Part shown: positions 51,941 through 64,000 of the stretch, piece after piece
Layout of the letters: each line of letters begins with the position of its first letter
How positions within the stretch are numbered: the first letter of the stretch is position 1
NCBI GenBank assembly: GCA_964057225.1
Contig: OZ059896.1
Location: 18,968,501 to 19,032,500, forward strand
Direction: 5' to 3'
DNA: 64,000 nucleotides
Source of the DNA: Auanema rhodensis
Taxonomy: Eukaryota; Nematoda; Chromadorea; Rhabditida; Rhabditidae
Position numbers and translations under genes: made by a program
The notes under the pieces: model-generated
Databases searched by the model: none
Seen by the model: the letters and a program-made list of their open reading frames with translations, nothing else
What the model was told of the DNA's origin: nothing

Positions 51941-54900
51941 GTTGATATCTCGGTGCATTTTTAAGCTAGCGCAAATCTGATAACACAGATCGACGCAGCT
52001 TAAAAATCCGCATCGAATGCACTATACTACATTGAGAAACGCTTAATACAAAAATTAGTTATGATCGTTTGAAAAATGATGCATTAGTGTATGTTGAGTT
52101 TCCATGTACACTCAACATTGCTTCCAAAAACATTTTGACAAAAATTTTTTCGAAAATTTTCAGAATAATTTAGCGAAAAGTAGATGTTTTCAGATTCCTT
52201 TTTTCAAGGCAAAGACGATGGACAATGTTATTCAACGAAAAAATTAATTCTTCAGGGTGAAAATCGATGATATAAGTGTGAACTTATATCAGTTGATATC
52301 TCGGTGCATTTTTAAGCTAGCGCAAATCTGATAACACAGATCGATGCAGCTTAAAAATCCGCATCGAATGCACTATACTACATTGAGAAACGCTTAATAC
52401 AAAAATTAGTTATGATCGTTTGAAAAATGATGCATTAGTGTATGTTGAGTTTCCATGTACACTCAACATTGCTTCCAAAAACATTTTGACAAAAATTTTT
52501 TCGAAAATTTTCAGAATAATTTAGCAAAAAGTAGATGTTTTCAGATTCCTTTTTTCAAGGCAAAGACGATGGACAATGTTATTCAACGAAAAAATTAATT
52601 CTTCAGGGTGAAAATCGAGGATATAAGTGTGAACTTATATCAGTTGATATCTCGGTGCAATTTTAAGCTAGCGCAAATCTGATAACACAGATCGATGCAG
52701 CTTAAAAATCCGCATCGAATGCACTATACTACATTGAGAAACGCTTAATACAAAAATTAGTTATGATCGTTTGAAAAATGATGCATTAGTGTATGTTGAG
52801 TTTCCATGTACACTCAACATTGCTTCCAAAAACATTTTGACAAAAATTTTTTCGAAAAGTTTCAAGATAATTTAGCGAAAAGTAGATGTTTTTAGATTCC
52901 TTTTTTCAAGGCAAAGACGATGGACAATGATATTCAACGAAAAAATTAATTCTTCAGGGTGAAAATCGAGGATATAAGTGTGAACTTATATCAGTTGATA
53001 TCTCGGTGCATTTTTAAGCTAGCGCAAATCTCATAACACAGATCGACGCAGCTTAAAAATCCGCATCGAATGCACTATACTACATTGAGAAACGCTTAAT
53101 ACAAAAATTAGTTATGATCGTTTGAAAAATGATGCATTAGTGTATGTTGAGTTTCCATGTACACTCAACATTGCTTCCAAAAACATTTTGACAAAAATTT
53201 TTTCGAAAATTTTCATAATAATTTAGCAAAAAGTAGATGTTTTCAGATTCCTTTTTTCAAGGCAAAGACGATGGACAATGTTATTTAACGAAAAAATTAA
53301 TTCTTCAGGGTGAAAATCGAGGATATAAGTGTGAACTTATATCAGTTGATATCTCGGTGCATTTTTAAGCTAGCGCAAATCTGATAACACAGATCGACGC
53401 AGCTTAAAAATCCGCATCGAATGCACTATACTACATTGAGAAACGCTTAATACAAAAATTAGTTATGATCGTTTGAAAAATGATGCATTAGTGTATGTTG
53501 AGTTTCCATGTACACTCAACATTGCTTCCAAAAACATTTTGACAAAAATTTTTTCGAAAATTTTCAGAATAATTTAGCGAAAAGTAGATGTTTTCAGATT
53601 CCTTTTTTCAAGGCAAAGACGATGGACAATGTTATTCAACGAAAAAATTAATTCTTCAGGGTGAAAATCGATGATATAAGTGTGAACTTATATCAGTTGA
53701 TATCTCGGTGCATTTTTAAGCTAGCGCAAATCTGATAACACAGATCGATGCAGCTTAAAAATACGCATCGAATGCACTATACTACATTGAGAAACGCTTA
53801 ATACAAAAATTAGTTATGATCGTTTGAAAAATGATGCATTAGTGTATGTTGAGTTTCCATGTACACTCAACATTGCTTCCAAAAACATTTTGACAAAAAT
53901 TTTTTCGAAAATTTTCAGAATAATTTAGCAAAAAGTAGATGTTTTCAGATTCCTTTTTTCAAGGCAAAGACGATGGACAATGTTATTCAACGAAAAAATT
54001 AATTCTTCAGGGTGAAAATCGAGGATATAAGTGTGAACTTATATCAGTTGATATCTCGGTGCAATTTTAAGCTAGCGCAAATCTGATAACACAGATCGAT
54101 GCAGCTTAAAAATCCGCATCGAATGCACTATACTACATTGAGAAACGCTTAATACAAAAATTAGTTATGATCGTTTGAAAAATGATGCATTAGTGTATGT
54201 TGAGTTTCCATGTACACTCAACATTGCTTCCAAAAACATTTTGACAAAAATTTTTTCGAAAAGTTTCAAGATAATTTAGCGAAAAGTAGATGTTTTTAGA
54301 TTCCTTTTTTCAAGGCAAAGACGATGGACAATGATATTCAACGAAAAAATTAATTCTTCAGGGTGAAAATCGAGGATATAAGTGTGAACTTATATCAGTT
54401 GATATCTCGGTGCATTTTTAAGCTAGCGCAAATCTGATAACACAGATCGATGCAGCTTAAATATCCGCATCGAATGCACTATACTACATTGAGAAACGCT
54501 TAATACAAAAATTAGTTATGATCGTTTGAAAAATGATGCATTAGTGTATGTTGAGTTTCCATGTACACTCAACATTGCTTCCAAAAACATTTTGACAAAA
54601 ATTTTTTCGAAAAGTTTCAAGATAATTTAGCGAAAAGTAGATGTTTTTAGATTCCTTTTTTCAAGGCAAAGACGATGGACAATGATATTCAACGAAAAAA
54701 TTAATTCTTCAGGGTGAAAATCGAGGATATAAGTGTGAACTTATATCAGTTGATATCTCGGTGCATTTTTAAGCTAGCGCAAATCTCATAACACAGATCG
54801 ACGCAGCTTAAAAATCCGCATCGAATGCACTATACTACATTGAGAAACGCTTAATACAAAAATTAGTTATGATCGTTTGAAAAATGATGCATTAGTGTAT

Positions 54901-55450
54901 GTTGAGTTTCCATGTACACTCAACATTGCTTCCAAAAACATTTTGACAAAAATTTTTTCGAAAATTTTCAGAATAATTTAGCAAAAAGTAGATGTTTTCA
55001 GATTCCTTTTTTCAAGGCAAAGACGATGGACAATGTTATTTAACGAAAAAATTAATTCTTCAGGGTGAAAATCGAGGATATAAGTGTGAACTTATATCAG
55101 TTGATATCTCGGTGCATTTTTAAGCTAGCGCAAATCTGATAACACAGATCGACGCAGCTTAAAAATCCGCATCGAATGCACTATACTACATTGAGAAACG
55201 CTTAATACAAAAATTAGTTATGATCGTTTGAAAAATGATGCATTAGTGTATGTTGAGTTTCCATGTACACTCAACATTGCTTCCAAAAACATTTTGACAA
55301 AAATTTTTTCGAAAATTTTCAGAATAATTTAGCTAAAAGTAGATGTTTTCAGATTCCTTTTTTCAAGGCAAAGACGATGGACAATGTTATTCAACGAAAA
55401 AATTAATTCTTCAGGGTGAAAATCGATGATATAAGTGTGAACTTATATCA
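51941..55450 (+). repeat. 4-unit block, then a 5-unit variant of it
   Basis: Units 149-152 (GCGAAAAG with CGATGAT; T54 AAAATTTTC; GTGCAATTTTAAG with AAAAGTTTC; CTCATAAC with TTATTTAACG) recur as 153-155 and 157. One extra T54/AAAAGTTTC unit (156, private CTTAAATATCC) lies between. Unit 158 starts the next round (private AGCTAAAAG). Unit 157 (54749-55099) is the last in the window with the C39 allele. Confidence 0.82.
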
Positions 55451-58400
55451 GTTGATATCTCGGTGCATTTTTAAGCTAGCGCAAATCTGATAACACAGAT
55501 CGATGCAGCTTAAAAATCCGCATCGAATGCACTATACTACATTGAGAAACGCTTAATACAAAAATTAGTTATGATCGTTTGAAAAATGATGCATTAGTGT
55601 ATGTTGAGTTTCCATGTACACTCAACATTGCTTCCAAAAACATTTTGACAAAACTTTTTTCGAAAAGTTTCAAGATAATTTAGCGAAAAGTAGATGTTTT
55701 TAGATTCCTTTGTTCAAGGCAAAGACGATGGACAATGATATTCAACGAAAAAATTAATTCTTCAGGGTGAAAATCGAGGATATAAGTGTGAACTTATATC
55801 AGTTGATATCTCGGTGCATTTTTAAGCTAGCGCAAATCTGATAACACAGATCGATGCAGCTTAAAAATCCGCATCGAATGCACTATACTACATTGAGAAA
55901 CGCTTAATACAAAAATTAGTTATGATCGTTTGAAAAATGATGCATTAGTGTATGTTGAGTTTCCATGTACACTCAACATTGCTTCCAAAAACATTTTGAC
56001 AAAAATTTTTTCGAAAATTTTCAGAATAATTTAGCAAAAAGTAGATGTTTTCAGATTCCTTTTTTCAAGGCAAAGACGATGGACAATGTTATTCAACGAA
56101 AAAATTAATTCTTCAGGGTGAAAATCGAGGATATGAGTGTGAACTTATATCAGTTGATATCTCGGTGCATTTTTAAGCTAGCGCAAATCTGATAACACAG
56201 ATCGACGCAGCTTAAAAATCCGCATCGAATGCACTATACTACATTGAGAAACGCTTAATACGAAAATTAGTTATGATCGTTTGAAAAATGATGCATTAGT
56301 GTATGTTGAGTTTCCATGTACACTCAACATTGCTTCCAAAAACATTTTGACAAAAATTTTTTCGAAAAGTTTCAAGATAATTTAGCGAGAAGTAGATGTT
56401 TTTAGATTCCTTTTTTCAAGGCAAAGACGATGGACAATGATATTCAACGAAAAAATTAATTCTTCAGGGTGAAAATCGAGGATATAAGTGTGAACTTATA
56501 TCAGTTGATATCTCGGTGCATTTTTAAGCTAGCGCAAATCAGATAACACAGATCGATGCAGCTTAAAAATCCGCATCGAATGCACTATACTACATTGAGA
56601 AACGCTTAATACAAAAATTAGTTATGATCGTTTGAAAAATGATGCATTAGTGTATGTTGAGTTTCCATGTACACTCAACATTGCTTCCAAAAACATTTTG
56701 ACAAAAATTTTTTCGAAAATTTTCAGAATAATTTAGCGAAAAGTAGATGTTTTCAGATTCCTTTTTTCAAGGCAAAGACGATGGACAATGTTATTCAACG
56801 AAAAAATTAATTCTTCAGGGTGAAAATCGATGATATAAGTGTGAACTTATATCAGTTGATATCTCGGTGCATTTTTAAGCTAGCGCAAATCTGATAACAC
56901 AGATCGATGCAGCTTAAAAATCCGCATCGAATGCACTATACTACATTGAGAAACGCTTAATACAAAAATTAGTTATGATCGTTTGAAAAATGATGCATTA
57001 GTGTATGTTGAGTTTCCATGTACACTCAACATTGCTTCCAAAAACATTTTGACAAAAATTTTTTCGAAAATTTTCAGAATAATTTAGCGAAAAGTAGATG
57101 TTTTCAGATTCCTTTTTTCAAGGCAAAGACGATGGACAATGTTATTCAACGAAAAAATTAATTCTTCAGGGTGAAAATCGATGATATAAGTGTGAACTTA
57201 TATCAGTTGATATCTCGGTGCATTTTTAAGCTAGCGCAAATCTGATAACACAGATCGATGCAGCTTAAAAATCCGCATCGAATGCACTATACTACATTGA
57301 GAAACGCTTAATACAAAAATTAGTTATGATCGTTTGAAAAATGATGCATTAGTGTATGTTGAGTTTCCATGTACACTCAACATTGCTTCCAAAAACATTT
57401 TGACAAAACTTTTTTCGAAAAGTTTCAAGATAATTTAGCGAAAAGTAGATGTTTTTAGATTCCTTTGTTCAAGGCAAAGACGATGGACAATGATATTCAA
57501 CGAAAAAATTAATTCTTCAGGGTGAAAATCGAGGATATAAGTGTGAACTTATATCAGTTGATATCTCGGTGCATTTTTAAGCTAGCGCAAATCTGATAAC
57601 ACAGATCGATGCAGCTTAAAAATCCGCATCGAATGCACTATACTACATTGAGAAACGCTTAATACAAAAATTAGTTATGATCGTTTGAAAAATGATGCAT
57701 TAGTGTATGTTGAGTTTCCATGTACACTCAACATTGCTTCCAAAAACATTTTGACAAAAATTTTTTCGAAAATTTTCAGAATAATTTAGCAAAAAGTAGA
57801 TGTTTTCAGATTCCTTTTTTCAAGGCAAAGACGATGGACAATGTTATTCAACGAAAAAATTAATTCTTCAGGGTGAAAATCGAGGATATGAGTGTGAACT
57901 TATATCAGTTGATATCTCGGTGCATTTTTAAGCTAGCGCAAATCTGATAACACAGATCGACGCAGCTTAAAAATCCGCATCGAATGCACTATACTACATT
58001 GAGAAACGCTTAATACGAAAATTAGTTATGATCGTTTGAAAAATGATGCATTAGTGTATGTTGAGTTTCCATGTACACTCAACATTGCTTCCAAAAACAT
58101 TTTGACAAAAATTTTTTCGAAAAGTTTCAAGATAATTTAGCGAGAAGTAGATGTTTTTAGATTCCTTTTTTCAAGGCAAAGACGATGGACAATGATATTC
58201 AACGAAAAAATTAATTCTTCAGGGTGAAAATCGAGGATATAAGTGTGAACTTATATCAGTTGATATCTCGGTGCATTTTTAAGCTAGCGCAAATCAGATA
58301 ACACAGATCGATGCAGCTTAAAAATCCGCATCGAATGCACTATACTACATTGAGAAACGCTTAATACAAAAATTAGTTATGATCGTTTGAAAAATGATGC

Positions 58401-58609
58401 ATTAGTGTATGTTGAGTTTCCATGTACACTCAACATTGCTTCCAAAAACATTTTGACAAAAATTTTTTCGAAAATTTTCAGAATAATTTAGCGAAAAGTA
58501 GATGTTTTCAGATTCCTTTTTTCAAGGCAAAGACGATGGACAATGTTATTCAACGAAAAAATTAATTCTTCAGGGTGAAAATCGATGATATAAGTGTGAA
58601 CTTATATCA
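55451..58609 (+). repeat. 5-unit-spaced repeat (units 159-162 and 164-167)
   Basis: Four rare markers recur in order at an offset of 1,755 bp: AAACTTTTTTCG with CTTTGTTCAAGG (159, 164), GATATGAGTG (160, 165), ATACGAAAAT with GCGAGAAG (161, 166), and AAATCAGATAAC (162, 167). The fifth position differs: unit 163 repeats the AAAATTTTC/GCGAAAAG/CGATGAT type of unit 162, while unit 168 is an AAAAGTTTC unit that begins the next pattern. Confidence 0.88.
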
Positions 58610-61600
58610 GTTGATATCTCGGTGCATTTTTAAGCTAGCGCAAATCTGATAACACAGATCGATGCAGCTTAAAAATCCGCATCGAATGCACTATACTACA
58701 TTGAGAAACGCTTAATACAAAAATTAGTTATGATCGTTTGAAAAATGATGCATTAGTGTATGTTGAGTTTCCATGTACACTCAACATTGCTTCCAAAAAC
58801 ATTTTGACAAAAATTTTTTCGAAAAGTTTCAAGATAATTTAGCGAAAAGTAGATGTTTTTAGATTCCTTTTTTCAAGGCAAAGACGATGGACAATGATAT
58901 TCAACGAAAAAATTAATTCTTCAGGGTGAAAATCGAGGATATAAGTGTGAACTTATATCAGTTGATATCTCGGTGCATTTTTAAGCTAGCGCAAATCTGA
59001 TAACACAGATCGATGCAGCTTAAAAATCCGCATCGAATGCACTATACTACATTGAGAAACGCTTAATACAAAAATTAGTTATGATCGTTTGAAAAATGAT
59101 GCATTAGTGTATGTTGAGTTTCCATGTACACTCAACATTGCTTCCAAAAACATTTTGACAAAAATTTTTTCGAAAAGTTTCAAGATAATTTAGCGAAAAG
59201 TAGATGTTTTTAGATTCCTTCTTTCAAGGCAAAGACGATGGACAATGATATTCAACGAAAAAATTAATTCTTCAGGGTGAAAATCGATGATATAAGTGTG
59301 AACTTATATCAGTTGATATCTCGGTGCATTTTTAAGCTAGCGCAAATCTGATAACACAGATCGATGCAGCTTAAAAATCCGCATCGAATGCACTATACTA
59401 CATTGAGAAACGCTTAATACAAAAATTAGTTATGATCGTTTGAAAAATGATGCATTAGTGTATGTTGAGTTTCCATGTACACTCAACATTGCTTCCAAAA
59501 ACATTTTGACAAAAATTTTTTCGAAAATTTTCAGAATAATTTAGCAAAAAGTAGATGTTTTCAGATTTCTTTTTTCAAGGCAAAGACGATGGACAATGTT
59601 ATTCAACGAAAAAATTAATTCTTCAGGGTGAAAATCGAGGATATAAGTGTGAACTTATATCAGTTGATATCTCGGTGCATTTTTAAGCTAGCGCAAATCT
59701 GATAACACAGATCGATGCAGCTTAAAAATCCGCATCGAATGCACTATACTACATTGAGAAACGCTTAATACAAAAATTAGTTATGATCGTTTGAAAAATG
59801 ATGCATTAGTGTATGTTGAGTTTCCATGTACACTCAACATTGCTTCCAAAAACATTTTGACAAAAATTTTTTCGAAAAGTTTCAAGATAATTTAGCGAAA
59901 AGTAGATGTTTTTAGATTCCTTTTTTCAAGGCAAAGACGATGGACAATGATATTCAACGAAAAAATTAATTCTTCAGGGTGAAAATCGAGGATATAAGTG
60001 TGAACTTATATCAGTTGATATCTCGGTGCATTTTTAAGCTAGCGCAAATCTGATAACACAGATCGATGCAGCTTAAAAATCCGCATCGAATGCACTATAC
60101 TACATTGAGAAACGCTTAATACAAAAATTAGTTATGATCGTTTGAAAAATGATGCATTAGTGTATGTTGAGTTTCCATGTACACTCAACATTGCTTCCAA
60201 AAACATTTTGACAAAAATTTTTTCGAAAAGTTTCAAGATAATTTAGCGAAAAGTAGATGTTTTTAGATTCCTTCTTTCAAGGCAAAGACGATGGACAATG
60301 ATATTCAACGAAAAAATTAATTCTTCAGGGTGAAAATCGATGATATAAGTGTGAACTTATATCAGTTGATATCTCGGTGCATTTTTAAGCTAGCGCAAAT
60401 CTGATAACACAGATCGATGCAGCTTAAAAATCCGCATCGAATGCACTATACTACATTGAGAAACGCTTAATACAAAAATTAGTTATGATCGTTTGAAAAA
60501 TGATGCATTAGTGTATGTTGAGTTTCCATGTACACTCAACATTGCTTCCAAAAACATTTTGACAAAAATTTTTTCGAAAATTTTCAGAATAATTTAGCAA
60601 AAAGTAGATGTTTTCAGATTTCTTTTTTCAAGGCAAAGACGATGGACAATGTTATTCAACGAAAAAATTAATTCTTCAGGGTGAAAATCGAGGATATAAG
60701 TGTGAACTTATATCAGTTGATATCTCGGTGCATTTTTAAGCTAGCGCAAATCTGATAACACAGATCGATGCAGCTTAAAAATCCGCATCGAATGCACTAT
60801 ACTACATTGAGAAACGCTTAATACAAAAATTAGTTATGATCGTTTGAAAAATGATGCATTAGTGTATGTTGAGTTTCCATGTACACTCAACATTGCTTCC
60901 AAAAACATTTTGACAAAAATTTTTTCGAAAATTTTCAGAATAATTTAGCAAAAAGTAGATGTTTTCAGATTCCTTTTTTCAAGGCAAAGACGATGGACAA
61001 TGTTATTCAACGAAAAAATTAATTCTTCAGGGTGAAAATCGAGGATATAAGTGTGAACTTATATCAGTTGATATCTCGGTGCATTTTTAAGCTAGCGCAA
61101 ATCTGATAACACAGATCGATGCAGCTTAAAAATCCGCATCGAATGCACTATACTACATTGAGAAACGCTTAATACAAAAATTAGTTATGATCGTTTGAAA
61201 AATGATGCATTAGTGTATGTTGAGTTTCCATGTACACTCAACATTGCTTCCAAAAACATTTTGACAAAAATTTTTTCGAAAAGTTTCAAGATAATTTAGC
61301 GAAAAGTAGATGTTTTTAGATTCCTTTTTTCAAGGCAAAGACGATGGACAATGATATTCAACGAAAAAATTAATTCTTCAGGGTGAAAATCGAGGATATA
61401 AGTGTGAACTTATATCAGTTGATATCTCGGTGCATTTTTAAGCTAGCGCAAATCTGATAACACAGATCGATGCAGCTTAAAAATCCGCATCGAATGCACT
61501 ATACTACATTGAGAAACGCTTAATACAAAAATTAGTTATGATCGTTTGAAAAATGATGCATTAGTGTATGTTGAGTTTCCATGTACACTCAACATTGCTT

Positions 61601-62119
61601 CCAAAAACATTTTGACAAAAATTTTTTCGAAAAGTTTCAAGATAATTTAGCGAAAAGTAGATGTTTTTAGATTCCTTCTTTCAAGGCAAAGACGATGGAC
61701 AATGATATTCAACGAAAAAATTAATTCTTCAGGGTGAAAATCGATGATATAAGTGTGAACTTATATCAGTTGATATCTCAGTGCATTTTTAAGCTAGCGC
61801 AAATCTGATAACACAGATCGATGCAGCTTAAAAATCCGCATCGAATGCACTATACTACATTGAGAAACGCTTAATACAAAAATTAGTTATGATCGTTTGA
61901 AAAATGATGCATTAGTGTATGTTGAGTTTCCATGTACACTCAACATTGCTTCCAAAAACATTTTGACAAAAATTTTTTCGAAAATTTTCAGAATAATTTA
62001 GCAAAAAGTAGATGTTTTCAGATTCCTTTTTTCAAGGCAAAGACGATGGACAATGTTATTCAACGAAAAAATTAATTCTTCAGGGTGAAAATCGAGGATA
62101 TAAGTGTGAACTTATATCA
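58610..62119 (+). repeat. 3-unit repeat (1,053 bp), three rounds with one extra unit
   Basis: Order: AAAAGTTTC with CGAGGAT; AAAAGTTTC with CCTTCTTTC and CGATGAT; AAAATTTTC. Rounds are units 168-170, 171-173 and 175-177; unit 174 is an extra AAAATTTTC unit. The third member has CAGATTTCTT in rounds 1 and 2 but CAGATTCC in round 3, where it also has a private ATCTCAGTGC. Confidence 0.83.
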
Positions 62120-63874
62120 GTTGATATCTCGGTGCATTTTTAAGCTAGCGCAAATCTGATAACACAGATCGATGCAGCTTAAAAATCCGCATCGAATGCA
62201 CTATACTACATTGAGAAACGCTTAATACAAAAATTAGTTATGATCGTTTGAAAAATGATGCATTAGTGTATGTTGAGTTTCCATGTACACTCAACATTGC
62301 TTCCAAAAACATTTTGACAAAAATTTTTTCGAAAATTTTCAGAATAATTTAGCAAAAAGTAGATGTTTTCAGATTCCTTTTTTCAAGGCAAAGACGATGG
62401 ACAATGTTATTCAACGAAAAAATTAATTCTTCAGGGTGAAAATCGAGGATATAAGTGTGAACTTATATCAGTTGATATCTCGGTGCATTTTTAAGCTAGC
62501 GCAAATCTGATAACACAGATCGATGCAGCTTAAAAATCCGCATCGAATGCACTATACTACATTGAGAAACGCTTAATACAAAAATTAGTTATGATCGTTT
62601 GAAAAATGATGCATTAGTGTATGTTGAGTTTCCATGTACACTCAACATTGCTTCCAAAAACATTTTGACAAAAATTTTTTCGAAAATTTTCAGAATAATT
62701 TAGCAAAAAGTAGATGTTTTCAGATTCCTTTTTTCAAGGCAAAGACGATGGACAATGATATTCAACGAAAAAATTAATTCTTCAGGGTGAAAATCGATGA
62801 TATAAGTGTGAACTTATATCAGTTGATATCTCGGTGCATTTTTAAGCTAGCGCAAATCTGATAACACAGATCGATGCAGCTTAAAAATCCGCATCGAATG
62901 CACTATACTACATTGAGAAACGCTTAATACAAAAATTAGTTATGATCGTTTGAAAAATGATGCATTAGTGTATGTTGAGTTTCCATGTACACTCAACATT
63001 GCTTCCAAAAACATTTTGACAAAAATTTTTTCGAAAATTTTCAGAATAATTTAGCAAAAAGTAGATGTTTTCAGATTCCTTTTTTCAAGGCAAAGACGAT
63101 GGACAATGTTATTCAACGAAAAAATTAATTCTTCAGGGTGAAAATCGAGGATATAAGTGTGAACTTATATCAGTTGATATCTCGGTGCATTTTTAAGCTA
63201 GCGCAAATCTGATAACACAGATCGATGCAGCTTAAAAATCCGCATCGAATGCACTATACTACATTGAGAAACGCTTAATACAAAAATTAGTTATGATCGT
63301 TTGAAAAATGATGCATTAGTGTATGTTGAGTTTCCATGTACACTCAACATTGCTTCCAAAAACATTTTGACAAAAATTTTTTCGAAAATTTTCAGAATAA
63401 TTTAGCAAAAAGTAGATGTTTTCAGATTCCTTTTTTCAAGGCAAAGACGATGGACAATGTTATTCAACGAAAAAATTAATTCTTCAGGGTGAAAATCGAG
63501 GATATAAGTGTGAACTTATATCAGTTGATATCTCGGTGCATTTTTAAGCTAGCGCAAATCTGATAACACAGATCGATGCAGCTTAAAAATCCGCATCGAA
63601 TGCACTATACTACATTGAGAAACACTTAATACAAAAATTAGTTATGATCGTTTGAAAAATGATGCATTAGTGTATGTTGAGTTTCCATGTACACTCAACA
63701 TTGCTTCCAAAAACATTTTGACAAAAATTTTTTCGAAAAATTTCAAAATAATTTAGCAAAAAGTAGATGTTTTCAGATTCCTTTTTTCAAGGCAAAGACG
63801 ATGGACAATGTTATTCAACGAAAAAATTAATTCTTCAGGGTGAAAATCGAGGATATGAGTGTGAACTTATATCA
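62120..63874 (+). repeat. Near-uniform units 178-182
   Basis: Five successive CTGATAAC/T54 units. Units 178, 180 and 181 look the same at all diagnostic sites (AAAATTTTCAG, GCAAAAAG, GTTTTCAG, CAACG, CGAGGAT). Unit 179 is a recombinant. Unit 182 has AAACACTTAAT, AAAAATTTCAAAAT and GATATGAGTG. This part shows mainly single-unit homogeneity and no clear higher-order period. Confidence 0.85.
62471..62821 (+). repeat. Recombinant unit 179
   Basis: Carries AAAATTTTCAG, GCAAAAAG, GTTTTCAG and CAGATTCC, but ends with CAATGATATTC and CGATGAT, which elsewhere accompany AAAAGTTTC units. The switch falls between offsets 258 and 288, about 62728-62758. It fits a short conversion tract or a crossover. 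Confidence 0.75.
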
Positions 63875-64000
63875 GTTGATATCTCGGTGCATTTTTAAGC
63901 TAGCGCAAATCTGATAACACAGATCGACGCAGCTTAAAAATCCGCATCGAATGCACTATACTACATTGAGAAACGCTTAATACGAAAATTAGTTATGATC
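63875..64000 (+). repeat. Partial monomer 183 at the right edge
   Basis: First 126 bp of a unit with CTGATAAC, C54 and ATACGAAAAT. It follows a GATATGAGTG unit (182), as units 161 and 166 follow 160 and 165. The array therefore continues past the window, possibly into another copy of that 5-unit pattern. Confidence 0.95.

Larger units (their letters stand above)
1..64000 (+). repeat. Satellite DNA array, 351-bp monomer, about 182.4 copies
   Basis: The window is filled by tandem head-to-tail copies of one monomer, each starting with GTTGATATC. I checked nearly every start against the coordinates: units 1-6 run from 1 in steps of 351. After each 350-bp unit the phase resumes at 2106 (unit 7), 8072 (24), 18952 (55), 21408 (62), 26672 (77), 30532 (88), 32637 (94), 35093 (101), and the partial unit 183 starts at 63875. 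All copies share one orientation. Neighbouring units differ by only a few substitutions. No insertion, transposon, inversion or non-satellite base was seen. Stops close all six frames in the monomer (plus strand at offsets 3, 22 and 38 or 41; minus strand at 26, 60, 82 or 103), so no protein is encoded. Such arrays normally form centromeric or pericentromeric heterochromatin. That location is inferred, and I do not recognise the satellite family. Confidence 0.98.

Noticed and set aside
1-64000. Protein-coding gene repeated in tandem (351 bp is 117 codons)
   Set aside because: Although the period is divisible by three, every frame on both strands has at least one stop in the monomer, so no reading frame crosses a unit.
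1-64000. CRISPR array or plasmid iterons
   Set aside because: The whole 351 bp repeats with no unique spacers, and there are no nearby cas or replication genes; unit length and copy number fit satellite DNA.
1-64000. Ribosomal DNA spacer, histone cluster or other tandem gene family
   Set aside because: No gene-like segment occurs within any unit; each unit is the same A/T-rich non-coding sequence.

Overview
The whole 64 kb window is one uninterrupted, head-to-tail satellite DNA array. The monomer is 351 bp and about 32% G+C (hand count on the first unit, 113 of 351). I placed 182 complete monomers plus a 126-bp partial one at the right edge. Of the complete units, 174 are 351 bp and 8 are 350 bp. 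I found no gene, RNA gene, transposon, inversion or unique sequence. All six reading frames are closed by stops within every monomer. Both window edges lie inside the array, so its true length is unknown.

This is eukaryotic heterochromatin of the centromeric, pericentromeric or B/sex-chromosome kind. The A/T-rich tracts around TTTTCGAAAA and the unit size of about two nucleosomes resemble invertebrate satellites, for example insect ones. I do not recognise the family and cannot name the species.

Units are numbered from 1 in this answer. Unit n starts at 1+351(n-1), minus one base for each earlier 350-bp unit. Layout: (1) 1-14389, a 17-unit higher-order repeat (HOR) of 5,966 bp, then a second copy that is extended by an internal 7-unit duplication; (2) 14390-18601, three rounds of a 4-unit repeat; (3) 18602-30882, a mosaic of shuffled units with a recurring 3-4 unit module; (4) 30883-35794, two copies of a 7-unit repeat; (5) 36848-47377, two copies of a 15-unit repeat (5,265 bp); (6) 45974-58609, overlapping 5- and 4-unit repeats; (7) 58610-62119, 3-unit repeats; (8) 62120-63874, nearly uniform units. 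Variant alleles turn over from left to right, as expected when unequal exchange spreads changes locally.

Each monomer carries three inverted repeats, at offsets 17-67, 151-178 and 329-350. The last two are centred 175 bp apart, half a monomer. Substitutions are common, but only two independent length changes exist in the window. The most interesting signals are the nested HOR structure with mappable crossover junctions, the polymorphic dyads, and the strict conservation of monomer length.
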